64,000 nucleotides of DNA from Exiguobacterium sp. s146 (GTDB lineage: Bacteria > Bacillota > Bacilli > Exiguobacteriales > Exiguobacteriaceae): positions 186,001-250,000 of the forward strand of contig NZ_JACSMA010000003.1 of the NCBI RefSeq assembly GCF_018618415.1. Reading direction: 5' to 3'. Below the pieces are notes generated by a model. It searched no databases. It was not told the origin of the DNA and saw only the letters and a program-made list of their open reading frames with translations. This document shows positions 1-9,209 of this stretch, piece by piece. Within the stretch, counting starts at the first letter, position 1. Each line of letters starts with the position of its first letter. The translations under genes were made by a program, and so were the position numbers.

Positions 1-2
1 CA

Positions 3-1082
3 GCTAAGTACGTGCAAGGCAAGAATACAATTGATCGCATCGGGGACCATGTCGGTCACTTCGGGTCACAGGCGCTGCTCATCGCTGATGACATCGTCTG
101 GCGCTTAATCGGCGAACGCGTCGAAACCTCGCTCGCGGCGAGCGGCGTGAAAGCTGAGAAGGCCGATTTCGTCGGGGAGGCTTCCCGTCACGAGATTGAA
201 CGAATCGCCAAAGCGGCAGCAGAGAGCCATACCGCCGTCGTCATCGGGATGGGTGGCGGGAAAACGCTCGATACGGCCAAAGCCGTCGCTGACGAACTGG
301 ACGCCCGCATCGTGATCGTGCCGACCATCGCTTCGACGGATGCGCCGACGAGTGCCCTCTCCGTCATCTATACGGATGAAGGAAACTTTGAGACGTATCG
401 ATTCTATAAAAAGAATCCAGATTTAGTTCTCGTCGATACGAAGCTGATTGCTGAAGCCCCCGCTCGTTTCCTCGCCTCAGGGATTGCCGACGCGCTCGCG
501 ACATGGGTCGAAGTGCGTAGTGTCCTCGCTTTCGGCGGAAAAACGATGGCGGGTGGCGTCCCGACCATAGCCGCAGAAGCAATCGCCAAACGCTGTGAAG
601 AAGTGCTGTTCGATTACGGCATTCCCGCGTATGAATCCGTAAAAGCCAAAGTCGTCACACCGGCACTCGAGTCAGTCGTCGAAGCGAACACTCTCTTGAG
701 CGGTCTCGGGTTCGAGAGCGGTGGATTAGCCGCCGCGCACGCCATCCATAACGGATTCACGGCCTTGCATGGCGACATTCATCATTTGACGCACGGCGAG
801 AAAGTCGCTTTCGGCACACTCGTCCAACTCGCCCTCGAAGGGCGGACGCAGGCAGAATTTGACCGCTACGTCGCCCTTTATATGGCGCTCGATTTGCCGG
901 TGACGCTCGAAGACGTGAAATTGAAAGATGCCTCCCGCGAGGACATCTTAAAAGTCGGCCAAGCCGCGACCGCAGAAGGCGAGACGATTCATAGCGGGTT
1001 CGATGTGACCCCGGAACAAGTCGCTGATGCCATCATCGCAGCCGACCGCTACGCCCGCCTCTATCAACGTAAACTTCATTGA
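3..1082 (+). CDS. gldA: Glycerol dehydrogenase, 5'-truncated by the window edge
   Basis: Iron/zinc-type NAD-dependent glycerol dehydrogenase, oxidising glycerol to dihydroxyacetone in the cytosol. The reading frame is open to the window edge and begins [14 protein letters not shown], which matches the region just after the usual N-terminal ISPGKYVQG of this family, so roughly ten N-terminal residues lie outside; the GTG at 12 is not the real start. The nucleotide-binding [16 protein letters not shown] stretch, [13 protein letters not shown], and the metal ligands (Asp in [10 protein letters not shown], His in [10 protein letters not shown], His in THGEKVAFG) are all present. It ends at TGA 1080-1082, right before a bidirectional terminator. 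Confidence 0.93.
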   Translation, partial: AKYVQGKNTIDRIGDHVGHFGSQALLIADDIVWRLIGERVETSLAASGVKAEKADFVGEASRHEIERIAKAAAESHTAVVIGMGGGKTLDTAKAVADELDARIVIVPTIASTDAPTSALSVIYTDEGNFETYRFYKKNPDLVLVDTKLIAEAPARFLASGIADALATWVEVRSVLAFGGKTMAGGVPTIAAEAIAKRCEEVLFDYGIPAYESVKAKVVTPALESVVEANTLLSGLGFESGGLAAAHAIHNGFTALHGDIHHLTHGEKVAFGTLVQLALEGRTQAEFDRYVALYMALDLPVTLEDVKLKDASREDILKVGQAATAEGETIHSGFDVTPEQVADAIIAADRYARLYQRKLH

Positions 1083-1089
1083 ACACAAA

Positions 1090-1121
1090 ACGAGGAACGG
1101 CTTAGTTGAGCCGTTCCTCGT
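1090..1121. terminator. Bidirectional terminator after gldA
   Basis: Perfect 12-bp inverted repeat (CGAGGAACGGCT and its complement) with a 6-nt loop, flanked by A- and T-rich tracts. It serves gldA and the convergent membrane protein gene, whose stop codon (1102-1104) lies inside the stem-loop. Confidence 0.8.
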
Positions 1122-1572
1122 TCGTTTGTTTGCGGAGGACAAAGGAGAGCGCCACACCGAGCGCCATACAACTGACCGTCAAGACGAAAAACGTCAATTG
1201 GTTCGCATAAATGATGTTCGTGAACTGATTCCATCCTGACGCATAGTCCGCGTTCTCCGAAGCACGAATGCCAGCACGGAGCGAAGCAGCCTGCCCGGCG
1301 TTAATATAGAGCCCGATTCCCGCCATGACGACACCACCTGCGACGAGACCGATCCTCCCCAACCGATTTACCGACGCGACGGTGCGCTGCGCGAGCCGAA
1401 TCGTGATCCAAATGAACAACAGGATGAACGGCCAACCGACCAGCAAGACGAGCACGTATGGATTCCCTTCACTCGCCGGTTCCGTATAGGCGGCCGTCAT
1501 CGTCTCACCGAGCTTAAAGAGTACAAACGTAATGAGCGTGATGATGAACCACGCTTTAATCAATTTATCCAT
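1102..1572 (-). CDS. Hypothetical four-helix membrane protein
   Basis: Predicted 156-aa integral membrane protein that I cannot assign to a named family. Hydrophobic segments lie near residues 7-24, 40-62, 75-95 and 125-147, with a positively charged C-terminus (RKQTNEERLN). The start ATG at 1572 is preceded by GAGGTG at good spacing. It is convergent with gldA and shares its terminator. The next minus-strand gene upstream (1634-1852) is also a small membrane protein and may be co-transcribed, as the gap is only about 60 bp. Confidence 0.7.
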   Translation of the reverse strand: MDKLIKAWFIITLITFVLFKLGETMTAAYTEPASEGNPYVLVLLVGWPFILLFIWITIRLAQRTVASVNRLGRIGLVAGGVVMAGIGLYINAGQAASLRAGIRASENADYASGWNQFTNIIYANQLTFFVLTVSCMALGVALSFVLRKQTNEERLN

Positions 1573-1633
1573 GACAACACCTCATTCTCAGTATAGCAAA
1601 AAAACACCATGCGCTTTCGCACACGGTGTCCGG

Positions 1634-1852
1634 TCAGGCTTTCGGACGAACGGCATAATAAATCAAGATGACGAGCCACGTCCAGACGCCAGTAAAAATC
1701 CCGATAATCCCGATGATGAAGAATCCGAGCGGAATCATCGACTTCGTCCGATTATAGTCTTTCCACATGTTCGACAACCCTTTGATGTTGAAGTATAAAA
1801 AGGCGAAGAACAAGATGAGCAACAATAACGGTAAACCAAAAATGAGTTCCAT
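1634..1852 (-). CDS. Small membrane protein (72 aa)
   Basis: Short membrane protein with two hydrophobic helices (about residues 3-24 and 44-66) separated by a charged loop (KGLSNMWKDYNRTK). The frame extends upstream, but the ATG at 1852 follows AAAGGAGTGAGCGT, a strong ribosome binding site, so the 72-aa start is preferred over a 105-aa form. No family recognised. Probably the first gene of a two-gene unit with the 156-aa membrane protein downstream. Confidence 0.65.
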   Translation of the reverse strand: MELIFGLPLLLLILFFAFLYFNIKGLSNMWKDYNRTKSMIPLGFFIIGIIGIFTGVWTWLVILIYYAVRPKA

Positions 1853-2051
1853 ACGCTCACTCCTTTCTAGTCTCAACCATTCTCTTATCTCTAGTGTACC
1901 CTTTCCCGTTGTACGACACATCGGGCTCGCGCCGTACCGGAGGCAGGTCATGAGGCGGAGACGGTCTCTCTCTTATTCCCTGATCCTTCATCTTTTCATC
2001 ATTTGAAAAAAAGGGAAAAGAAAACCACCTAGTCAAAAGGAGGCCATTCTC

Positions 2052-2891
2052 ATGAAACTCATCCGTGTGCTCCTCGCCCTGTTGCTCATCTTTCCCGTCA
2101 TGTCTACTTCGGCCGCAACCCCTTCTCCGCAACCAGGCTACACGATCAAAACGACGAAACTATACTGGCGGGCCATGCAATCGTCCCCGGTCGCCAAGAC
2201 GCTTCTGACGAATGTGCCGGTCCAATACACCACGTACAATCGCAGCTGGTCGAACGTTTACCTCAATGGCACGCGCTACTACACCCCATCGAGCAACTTG
2301 AGAGCCGGTATTCCGAAGATTGCGCCGGCCGAACGGATTCGACTCGTCAACAAACAACACGGACTCTCGAGCACGTATCGTTCCCGGCAACTCGTCCCAT
2401 TGACCATTCCGACCGTCTATGCGAAAGGAAGCGAACGGACACTGATGGCCGCTGAAGCCGCTCACGCTTTGGCCCGTCTCTACTACGCAGGCCGGAAAGA
2501 AGGGCACACGCTGTATGCCCTCAGCGCCTATCGCTCTTACGCTAGCCAAAAATCACTTTATACGTATTGGGTCAACGCGCGCTGCACGGCGTACGCCTCG
2601 AAATATGTCGCCCGTCCTGGATATAGCGAACATCAGACCGGACTCGCCGTCGATATGACGAGTGCACGGATGCAGATGGGACTCTACGCCTCGTTCGACC
2701 AAACCCCGGAGGGCAAATGGATGCTGCAACAGGCATACCGTTACGGGTTCATCGTCCGCTATCCGAAAGGCAAAGAAAAAATCACCGGCTACAACTACGA
2801 ACCATGGCATCTCCGGTACGTTGGCGTGAAAGAAGCGACGGCAATCAAACAACGAAATTGGGCGTTCGAGGAGTGGTGGGCCACACGTTGA
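2052..2891 (+). CDS. Secreted D-alanyl-D-alanine carboxypeptidase, M15B (VanY) family
   Basis: Zinc peptidase expected to trim D-Ala from cell-wall muropeptides outside the cell. A signal peptide covers about residues 1-22 (MKLIRVLLALLLIFPVMSTS then ATA). An SH3b-like beta region follows (about 30-90), then the catalytic domain. The M15 signature is complete: SEHQTGLAVDM supplies the first His and Asp ligands, and EPWHLRYVG supplies the distal His. 279 aa is normal for the family. AAAGGAG lies just upstream of ATG 2052. Single gene with no partner in the neighbourhood. Confidence 0.9.
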   Translation: MKLIRVLLALLLIFPVMSTSAATPSPQPGYTIKTTKLYWRAMQSSPVAKTLLTNVPVQYTTYNRSWSNVYLNGTRYYTPSSNLRAGIPKIAPAERIRLVNKQHGLSSTYRSRQLVPLTIPTVYAKGSERTLMAAEAAHALARLYYAGRKEGHTLYALSAYRSYASQKSLYTYWVNARCTAYASKYVARPGYSEHQTGLAVDMTSARMQMGLYASFDQTPEGKWMLQQAYRYGFIVRYPKGKEKITGYNYEPWHLRYVGVKEATAIKQRNWAFEEWWATR

Positions 2892-2969
2892 TGCGAGCAT
2901 CTCGAGCGAGGCGGCGATGACGTTCCATGTATAATGAACGCGTACGATATCGCAGAGGAGGACATGTGT

Positions 2970-3305
2970 ATGTGGATTGTCATGAACAAATTAGACGTTG
3001 AAAAAGGGAAAGTCGACGCGGTCACCGCTCGTTTCCAAACGACGAAAGGCATCGAGTCGATGGACGGATTCGTCCGGATGCAGGTGTTGACGGATACATC
3101 GGATGAGACGAAAGATCAAGTCGTCATCATGACGACATGGCGCGATGCGGCGAGCTTTGAGAATTGGCGCGATAGCGGTGCGTATAAGCATGCCCACAAA
3201 AAACGGGACGACGGTACTTCTGAAGTGAAGCCCATCGTCCTCGGAAACACGGTCACCCAATATGAGGTCGCCATCGAGCACGGCGCCTCAACCGATGGCG
3301 TATAA
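2970..3305 (+). CDS. Heme-degrading monooxygenase, IsdG/HmoA family (antibiotic biosynthesis monooxygenase fold)
   Basis: 111-aa ferredoxin-like protein resembling IsdG and HmoA, which cleave heme to release iron. The catalytic Asn-Trp-His set is visible: Asn7 in MWIVMNK, Trp in TTWRDAASF and His in YKHAHKK, spaced as in IsdG. The frame also has an ATG at 2964, but AGAGGAGGA (2954-2962) is 7 nt from ATG 2970 and too close to 2964, so 2970 is chosen. The gene overlaps the 3' end of the convergent CBS protein gene by 18 bp. No heme-uptake genes are nearby, so a role in intracellular heme turnover is inferred. Confidence 0.8.
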   Translation: MWIVMNKLDVEKGKVDAVTARFQTTKGIESMDGFVRMQVLTDTSDETKDQVVIMTTWRDAASFENWRDSGAYKHAHKKRDDGTSEVKPIVLGNTVTQYEVAIEHGASTDGV

Positions 3306-3989
3306 AATATCCTGCGGTCTGATAATCCCGAGCAACGGCTCATCTTCTTGTCCCGTCTCGGTAATCAGCAGGGCATCGAGACGAACGCCGTCTTTCATGC
3401 TGATGAAATGATGGTGCGCCTCGATGACCGACGTCGCTTGCGCGACAAACCGATACCGTCGCAGGTGCGGGTCGTGATGAAGCACGTCCTTGACACGAAC
3501 ACCTTCGAGTGACACATGCGGCCCGTCGACCGTTTCGGCGAGCCAACTGGTCACTCCTTTTTTCGTCAACAACCCACGCCACGACCCGTCTTGGTTATAG
3601 ACAGGGAATTGTGAGTAGTTCTTGTCCCGAATCTCGCCGAGCACGGTGACCAGCGAGTCGTCGGCACTGAACGTCGTCACGATTTTACGGAACAGCGGGA
3701 TGACTTGACGCGGATGGAGCAGTTCCTTCTCCACCTCGAGAATCAACTTGACAATCGATTCATGCGGTTCGGCGATGATAAAGTCCGGTTCCCGCCGCTC
3801 GTGGACGATCGCGTTCCGCAACTGACTCATTTGATGTAAATCTTCCTTGTACCGGTCGATGATCGGATTGTGTTTGGCGAGACGGTTGACCATGTTGCTG
3901 AAACTGAAATGTTGGCCGTCTCCCATCTCTCGGCTCAAATAATCTTCAATCCGGTGATACGATGCGATAAATTCTTCAGCTCGACTCAT
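3288..3989 (-). CDS. CBS-domain protein with N-terminal helical domain
   Basis: 233-aa cytosolic protein. The first ~100 residues are helical and charged (RAEEFIASYHRIEDYLSRE); the C-terminal ~130 hold a CBS pair (first near DDSLVTVLGEIRDKNYSQFPVYNQDG, split here as DDSLVTVLGEIRD / KNYSQFPVYNQDG, second near VIEAHHHFISMKDG to ALLITE). CBS pairs usually bind adenine nucleotides, and in Bacillota sometimes c-di-AMP; the ligand cannot be read here. The longer frame starts at 4070, but ATG 3989 follows ATAAGGAGCGTGA and is preferred. Its 3' end overlaps the heme monooxygenase gene. Confidence 0.75.
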   Translation of the reverse strand: MSRAEEFIASYHRIEDYLSREMGDGQHFSFSNMVNRLAKHNPIIDRYKEDLHQMSQLRNAIVHERREPDFIIAEPHESIVKLILEVEKELLHPRQVIPLFRKIVTTFSADDSLVTVLGEIRDKNYSQFPVYNQDGSWRGLLTKKGVTSWLAETVDGPHVSLEGVRVKDVLHHDPHLRRYRFVAQATSVIEAHHHFISMKDGVRLDALLITETGQEDEPLLGIIRPQDILYAIG

Positions 3990-4101
3990 ACATTCACGCT
4001 CCTTATCGCCTATATATACCCTATTTTTTCTGCGTCCGAGCAGGAAAGTGTGATTCAATCTCGAATCCACAATGAATCATCTATGAAATGGAGGAGGTCT
4101 C

Positions 4102-4830
4102 ATGGCAACCCCGGTCTCACAAATGACACCAATCCCGAATAAAGACGCCTTCCGTTCCGGCATGCGTGCCGGTATCCCCGTCGCCGTCGGCTATATCCCG
4201 ATCGCCATCGCCTTCGGTCTGCTTGCGAAATCATTCGATATGCCGAACATCATCACGCTCGCCATGTCCTTATTCATCTTTGCCGGCGCCAGTCAGTTCA
4301 TCGGTGTCCAGTTGATTATGGCCGGGTCGATGTATTGGGAAATCGTCTTGACGACGTTCATCCTGAACTTGCGGCACTTCCTGATGTCGGCGTCGTTGTC
4401 CCAGCGTCTCGAGACGACCTCGAATCGGTTTCTGGCTGCCATCGCATTCGGTGTGACCGACGAGACGTTCAGTGTCGCCTCGACACGCGATGAGTCGACG
4501 CGCGGCCACTTTGTGCTCGGGCTAAACTTGATCGCCTTCTTGGCTTGGAACGTCGGGACATGGATTGGCGTCTTTCTCGCCTTCGGACTGCCTACTTCGG
4601 TCCAAACGAGTATGGGCATTGCCTTGTACGCCATGTTCATCGGCCTGCTCGTCCCGTCACTCACCCGCAAACCGGTCATCGTCGTGGCTGCGATTGCCGT
4701 CCTGACACAAGCCGTGCTCTACTTCGGTGTCTCCCCATTCATGCCACTGTCGTCCGGCTTGAGCATCATCTTGGCCACGATTGTCGCAGCTGGGATCGGC
4801 GCATTGGTATACAAGGAGGATCAGGCATGA
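4102..4830 (+). CDS. azlC: AzlC-type branched-chain amino acid exporter, large subunit
   Basis: 242-aa polytopic membrane protein of the AzlC/YgaZ family, which with the small AzlD partner exports branched-chain amino acids or analogues. Family features are clear: FRSGMRAGIPVAVGYIPIAIAFG near the start (broken here: FRSGMRAGIP then VAVGYIPIAIAFG), FAGASQFIGV, NLRHFLMSASLS and the DETFSVAS motif. ATG 4102 follows GGAGGAG. Its TGA overlaps the azlD ATG (ATGA, 4827-4830), indicating translational coupling in one operon. Confidence 0.93.
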   Translation: MATPVSQMTPIPNKDAFRSGMRAGIPVAVGYIPIAIAFGLLAKSFDMPNIITLAMSLFIFAGASQFIGVQLIMAGSMYWEIVLTTFILNLRHFLMSASLSQRLETTSNRFLAAIAFGVTDETFSVASTRDESTRGHFVLGLNLIAFLAWNVGTWIGVFLAFGLPTSVQTSMGIALYAMFIGLLVPSLTRKPVIVVAAIAVLTQAVLYFGVSPFMPLSSGLSIILATIVAAGIGALVYKEDQA

Positions 4831-5129
4831 TCAGTCTGTTTTTGCTCGTCCTTGCCATGGCGATCGTCACATACATTCCGCGACTCGTTCCGCTGCTTTG
4901 GCTCCGAGACGTCAAGTTACCGCCGCTCTTGAAGCGCTTCTTGCTGTTCACGCCTTATGCGGTGCTTGCCAGCCTGATTTTCCCGGGCATATTAAGTGCG
5001 ACGAATAGTCTCACGTCCGCTTTAGCAGGTGGCGCGGTCGCCGCAGCGCTCGCATTACTCAGGGCCAACTTGATGCTCGTCGTCATCGGCGGCATCGCCG
5101 GGGTGTATCTCGTTGAGACGTTTCTCTAA
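4827..5129 (+). CDS. azlD: AzlD-type branched-chain amino acid exporter, small subunit
   Basis: 100-aa membrane protein with three to four hydrophobic helices, beginning MISLFLLVLAMAIVTYIPR. The TYIPRL.P motif near the start and the KRFLLFTPYAVLASL stretch are typical of AzlD. It is required together with AzlC for export in characterised pairs. The ATG overlaps the azlC stop codon; AAGGAGGA (4812-4819) within azlC is its ribosome binding site. A longer frame starting at 4545 lies inside azlC and is not real. Confidence 0.92.
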   Translation: MISLFLLVLAMAIVTYIPRLVPLLWLRDVKLPPLLKRFLLFTPYAVLASLIFPGILSATNSLTSALAGGAVAAALALLRANLMLVVIGGIAGVYLVETFL

Positions 5130-5166
5130 CAAACAAGTCCGCCCGAATCGGGCGGACTTGTTTGTT
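5128..5166. terminator. Bidirectional terminator after azlCD
   Basis: Long near-perfect hairpin, arms AACAAACAAGTCCGCCCG and complement around a minimal AAT loop. It sits between azlD and the convergent HD-GYP gene. Confidence 0.85.
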
Positions 5167-6644
5167 TAGGCAGGGATGGCCTGACGTTTTAATTGAACGA
5201 ACACGTCGACGAATGCGGCATCCCACTGGGTACCCCGTCCGCTCTCGAGAATCGACAGCGCCTTTTCGACCGGCATCCCTTGCCGATACGGACGGTCCGA
5301 CGTCATGGCGTCATAGGCGTCCGCAATCGCCATGATGCGACCGAAGAGCGGAATCCCTCCCCCGACCAATCCATCCGGATAACCGCGCCCATCAATCCTT
5401 TCGTGATGAGACCGAACCCCAGCCATAATCGGTTGCAGGGAGTCGGGCAAAGCAATTTGATTCAAAATATGAATTCCGATGGTCGGATGCTCTTGAATTT
5501 GGGCGAACTCGTGGTCCGTCAACTTCCCTTCCTTCAACAGCACATCATCCCGAATCCCGATTTTTCCGATATCATGCAGCAACGCCGATTTGCGGAGCAA
5601 CTCAATCTGTTCGTTCGGCAACTGGAGTGCCTGTGCCAATTCGACGGAATAGGCGGCCACCCGCTCAGAATGTCCGGCCGTATACGAATCGCGGGCATCG
5701 AGTGTCGCGGCGAACAACACAAACAAACTATTCAGTAGCTGCTCGTTTTCCTTGTCCCGATACGTGACATTCATCACCATCTGGTTGAAACCAGTGACAA
5801 GCTGGGCGAACTCATCGGAGTAAGGATTGTCGATGGCGTCAAACCGTCCGGCGTCTAGTGCAGCGACCCCCTCGGTCAATGCCCCGATTGGACGTTTGAT
5901 ATTGTCATACAGCAGAAAGCTACTGAACGTCGCCACGCCGATGATGACGACCAAAATCAAAGCCGCCCACTGCCAATACGCGTCGGCCTGTTCTACCGTC
6001 GACAGTTGAACCCCAGACGCCAGAATGAATAACGCGACCGGGAACACCCCGATGACGAGCATGCTAATCAACAACTTCGTTCGCACGCTGATGGACCGAT
6101 ACGTCGCTTGCAACGGACGTCGATGCAGACGTTGGCTCATCTCTTGCAACTGGAGCAAGAGCGGTTCCACCGATCGGTACGTCAAAAAGAATTCGATGAG
6201 CGCGTGCAAGATGGCAATCAAGATGGCGCCAAACGCCGCCAGACCAATCAATCGATACGGAAGATTGATCCAATCTTGTTGAATGGCGAACGCCGTCAAA
6301 CTCATCGCCGGCACAGATAACCCGAATAAATGCGGACCAAGAATCCGTTTGACCGTCAACGTCGGAAAATGACTCGTCTGATTGAACGCCTGTTGTAACG
6401 CCTCATAGGTCGGCGCGTCCGTGTGGAACACGTGATAGATGGGGCGAATATGACGCCGATAGAGAAGCAGCTCAAGTCCGATCATCGTCATACCCGACAC
6501 CCCCATGATGACGGCCAAGATGAGCATCTCGGCCGGGGACAGACTGAGCGTCTGAAAAATGAACAGTCCCCCGACCCCGAACACAGCGATGCCCGACCCC
6601 CATATGTAGTTCATGATGAGCGTATGTTGAAACTGTTTGAACAT
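5166..6644 (-). CDS. Membrane HD-GYP c-di-GMP phosphodiesterase with HAMP domain
   Basis: 492-aa protein predicted to hydrolyse cyclic di-GMP. The N-terminal half has about six hydrophobic helices (near 11-33, 40-61, 108-128, 138-160, 193-215, 222-245), then a HAMP linker (about 247-300). The HD-GYP domain fills the C-terminus: SGHSERVAAYS, the HD pair in LLHDIGKIGI, RSHHERIDGRGYPDGL as the GYP signature, and ADAYDAMTSDRPYR. All metal-binding residues appear intact. AGGAGTG precedes ATG 6644. Two GGDEF proteins elsewhere in the window (34088-36145 and 39414-42596) give the possible opposing activity. Confidence 0.9.
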   Translation of the reverse strand: MFKQFQHTLIMNYIWGSGIAVFGVGGLFIFQTLSLSPAEMLILAVIMGVSGMTMIGLELLLYRRHIRPIYHVFHTDAPTYEALQQAFNQTSHFPTLTVKRILGPHLFGLSVPAMSLTAFAIQQDWINLPYRLIGLAAFGAILIAILHALIEFFLTYRSVEPLLLQLQEMSQRLHRRPLQATYRSISVRTKLLISMLVIGVFPVALFILASGVQLSTVEQADAYWQWAALILVVIIGVATFSSFLLYDNIKRPIGALTEGVAALDAGRFDAIDNPYSDEFAQLVTGFNQMVMNVTYRDKENEQLLNSLFVLFAATLDARDSYTAGHSERVAAYSVELAQALQLPNEQIELLRKSALLHDIGKIGIRDDVLLKEGKLTDHEFAQIQEHPTIGIHILNQIALPDSLQPIMAGVRSHHERIDGRGYPDGLVGGGIPLFGRIMAIADAYDAMTSDRPYRQGMPVEKALSILESGRGTQWDAAFVDVFVQLKRQAIPA

Positions 6645-6723
6645 GTATATGTCACTCCTGCCTTCTTGCCAATCTATTTCTTATTATATCGACAAAAGTG
6701 ACACTATTTTACAGCAAAACAAA

Positions 6724-6748
6724 ACGGGCCCCTGATTGAGGGACCCGT
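6724..6748 (-). terminator. Terminator after the multi-helix membrane protein gene
   Basis: Ten-bp stem with one mismatch (ACGGGCCCCT against AGGGACCCGT), loop GATTG, followed on the minus strand by a T-rich tract. It lies 10 bp past the stop of the 595-aa gene. Confidence 0.7.
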
Positions 6749-6757
6749 CATTCATCG

Positions 6758-8545
6758 TTATGGGCGAAGTGGACCTTCGTTGTCATCCAATGAACGGTTA
6801 TCTTGATCTGGTGTGATGTTGTCGTGGAACGGGTTCGGTTCTGGACCGTCTACGTTCGTCACATCAGATTGTGGGGCTTGGGGACGATTCGTTTCGCGTT
6901 TCAAGTCTTGTTTCGTTTGATTCGCTTCACGTTTCGACTGCTCCACACCTTGTTTCGCTTGTTGTTTGGCTTGTTCAGCCTCTTGACTCATTTGGGCTTT
7001 TTCTTGCTCGAGCCCTTCTTTCGATACTTCTGTCTCATCGATTCGCTTCTCCGCTTTCTTCAAGTAGCGAGCCGCTGTCTCACGTCCACCGAGACCGAAG
7101 GCAAGGCCGAAGGCGAGCGCAAGCGCACCGAGGATGAGCAAGAATGCCGTATTGACGATCATCGGCGCGATGCCGAGTTGGCTGATTGCCATGAAGAAGG
7201 CGATTCCGAGAATCGCGTACTTCGCGACGTGGCGCAAGACGCTCGGTTGACCGGCTCCATCTACGAGCACACTGCCAACGAGACGCTCTGCCATGTTCGC
7301 GAGCCAGAAACCGACCGCCAAGATGACGATGGCTGCGATGACCATTGGCAAGTATGCGAAGATTGCTGTAGCGAGCGAAGCCATAAAGTCGAGGTTCGCG
7401 ACTTGAAGCGCTTCAGATACGAACAACAAGATGATGATGATTTGAACGATGGTTCCGATGACTTGTGCAATCGATGTCGATGACGCTGTGCGGCCACCGA
7501 GACCCATTTTGCCAGCGAGTGAGTTGACGCCCAAGTTCTCAAGAAGAGAAACGACGACACCTTTCAACCACTTGGCAATGAACACACCAGCGAGTATCAA
7601 GACGATGGCCACGATGATGTTCGGAATCATCGCCAAGACGTCATTGAGCATCGAGATGGCCGGATCCGAAATGCCGCGAATATCGAGTGCTTCAAGCGCT
7701 GAAATCGTGACCGGGATCATAATCAAGATGAAGACGATTGTGCCAACCGCTTTCGCAAGACTTGAACCTTTCACGTAATCAGCCAAGTGAAGTTTCTCGG
7801 CGAAGCGGTTCAAACCTGCTGCTTCCAAGAACTTCGTCAAGATGTCGCGGACGATTTTCGCAACGATATAACCAATCGCGAAGATGAGCGCCGCAGCGAC
7901 GAGTTTCGGAATGAAGGCAAGGAAACTGTTCAACAAGTCTTCAAACGGCCCGCTGATGCCTTGTAATCCAAGTGCATCCAGTACAGCCGGAAGAGCTAAC
8001 AATAGAACAAGGTAGAAGACGATATTGGCGACCGTGTCGACCCATTTCGTCTGATTGACGCTTGTCGACTCTTGACCTGCTTTCTCCATCAACTTGTTCA
8101 AGTTGAGGCGATGACCCGCCATTTGAATCCCTTTTTTCAAGAGCGTGGCGATAATCCATGCGACGAGCAGGATGAGACCCGCTTTGATGACGCCTGTGAT
8201 CAAGCCAGAGAAGCCGGCGTAGATTTGGCTGAACGGTTGAGCGACAGCCGGTACATTCAAGAATTCAAAGATAATTAAGAATGCGAGAAGCAGTACGCCG
8301 AAGAAGACGACTTTTGCGATGATACGTTCAGGTGTCCACCGCTTTTCCTCTCTTCCAGGTTTGCCAGGTTCACCTTCTTGTTTCACACCAACACGATCAT
8401 CAAGACGTGCTTTACGAAGCGCTTTGCGCGTCACGTTTTCCAGGACTTTCGCCAAAATGAATCCGACGATAAGAATGACCAATGCAAGTAAAAGCTCAGG
8501 CAGCCATGACATGAACGTGTTGAAGTTGTAAGTAGTATCGTTCAT
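6758..8545 (-). CDS. Mechanosensitive-channel-like protein with conserved TM-helix repeats
   Basis: 595-aa membrane protein built from about five copies of a motif in which a proline-led hydrophobic helix is followed by an amphipathic helix (for example LLLALVILIVGFILAKVL, PKLVAAALIFAIGYIVAKIV, PNIIVAIVLILAGVFIAKWL, PMVIAAIVILAVGFWLANMA). This is the 'conserved TM helix' family, annotated as mechanosensitive ion channel-related (CmpX-like). A separate cytosolic MscS beta domain is not evident. Residues after about 495 form a Gln/Lys/Glu-rich probable coiled coil and a disordered tail. ATG 8545 follows GGAGGA. A SigB-like promoter lies upstream (8605-8630), suggesting an osmotic or envelope stress role. 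Confidence 0.75.
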   Translation of the reverse strand: MNDTTYNFNTFMSWLPELLLALVILIVGFILAKVLENVTRKALRKARLDDRVGVKQEGEPGKPGREEKRWTPERIIAKVVFFGVLLLAFLIIFEFLNVPAVAQPFSQIYAGFSGLITGVIKAGLILLVAWIIATLLKKGIQMAGHRLNLNKLMEKAGQESTSVNQTKWVDTVANIVFYLVLLLALPAVLDALGLQGISGPFEDLLNSFLAFIPKLVAAALIFAIGYIVAKIVRDILTKFLEAAGLNRFAEKLHLADYVKGSSLAKAVGTIVFILIMIPVTISALEALDIRGISDPAISMLNDVLAMIPNIIVAIVLILAGVFIAKWLKGVVVSLLENLGVNSLAGKMGLGGRTASSTSIAQVIGTIVQIIIILLFVSEALQVANLDFMASLATAIFAYLPMVIAAIVILAVGFWLANMAERLVGSVLVDGAGQPSVLRHVAKYAILGIAFFMAISQLGIAPMIVNTAFLLILGALALAFGLAFGLGGRETAARYLKKAEKRIDETEVSKEGLEQEKAQMSQEAEQAKQQAKQGVEQSKREANQTKQDLKRETNRPQAPQSDVTNVDGPEPNPFHDNITPDQDNRSLDDNEGPLRP

Positions 8546-8604
8546 TTAACATCTTCCTCCAATCTCTTTTTGAAATGATTTCATTTTTTTGACTCTTAGT
8601 ATAA

Positions 8605-8630
8605 ATACCAACATTTGCATCTGCCTAAAC
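8605..8630 (-). promoter_or_regulatory. SigB-like promoter for the channel-like gene
   Basis: On the minus strand GTTTAG, 14 nt, TGGTAT: ten of twelve positions match the Bacillus SigB consensus GTTTAA-N14-GGGTAT with ideal spacing. It lies 60 bp upstream of ATG 8545. Confidence 0.55.
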
Positions 8631-8768
8631 CTTGCCACTTCCTATTGCTGTATAAATGATTCTCGTCAAAATGTTTTTTAGAAAGTGCTCCTATAAGAAA
8701 GAAGTCGTGTTTTTCTCAGGCAAATGTGATACGAATTAAAAGAAGAAGTCTTTTGAGGAGGAATCAAG

Positions 8769-9182
8769 ATGAACATCGCTCTGATTGCCCACGATAAGAA
8801 AAAAGATGATTTGATTGTACTTGTGAAAGCGTACGCCCAAGTCTTGAAACAGCATCAGTTGTTCGCGACCGGTACGACTGGAAAGCGTGTCGCCAAGGCG
8901 ACCGGCCTCCCGGTCCATTGTTTTCAGTCCGGTCCGCTAGGCGGGGATCAAGAGATCGGTGCCGCTGTCGCCCGAGGCGAGATGGACATGATTATTTTCT
9001 TCCGCGACCCGTTGACGGCCCAGCCGCACGAACCTGATGTGAGCGCCTTGATGCGTCTATGTGATGTGTATTCGATTCCGCTAGCGACGAATATGGGCGG
9101 CAGTGAGATTCTCATCCGTAGCATCGAACAAGGTGATTTTGAATCTTTGACGCTATCGCATAACGACCCGCCTCCGGAATAA
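8769..9182 (+). CDS. mgsA: Methylglyoxal synthase
   Basis: 137-aa cytosolic enzyme converting dihydroxyacetone phosphate to methylglyoxal and phosphate, a bypass of lower glycolysis. [12 protein letters not shown] at the start, ATGTTG (phosphate binding), [12 protein letters not shown] and [15 protein letters not shown] carry the family's active-site residues, including the catalytic Asp of GDQ. Length is standard. TGAGGAGGA precedes ATG 8769. The following membrane-protein gene starts within about 30 bp and is probably co-transcribed. Confidence 0.96.
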   Translation: MNIALIAHDKKKDDLIVLVKAYAQVLKQHQLFATGTTGKRVAKATGLPVHCFQSGPLGGDQEIGAAVARGEMDMIIFFRDPLTAQPHEPDVSALMRLCDVYSIPLATNMGGSEILIRSIEQGDFESLTLSHNDPPPE

Positions 9183-9209
9183 TCCAACTATGAGAAGAGA
9201 GGAATTTTT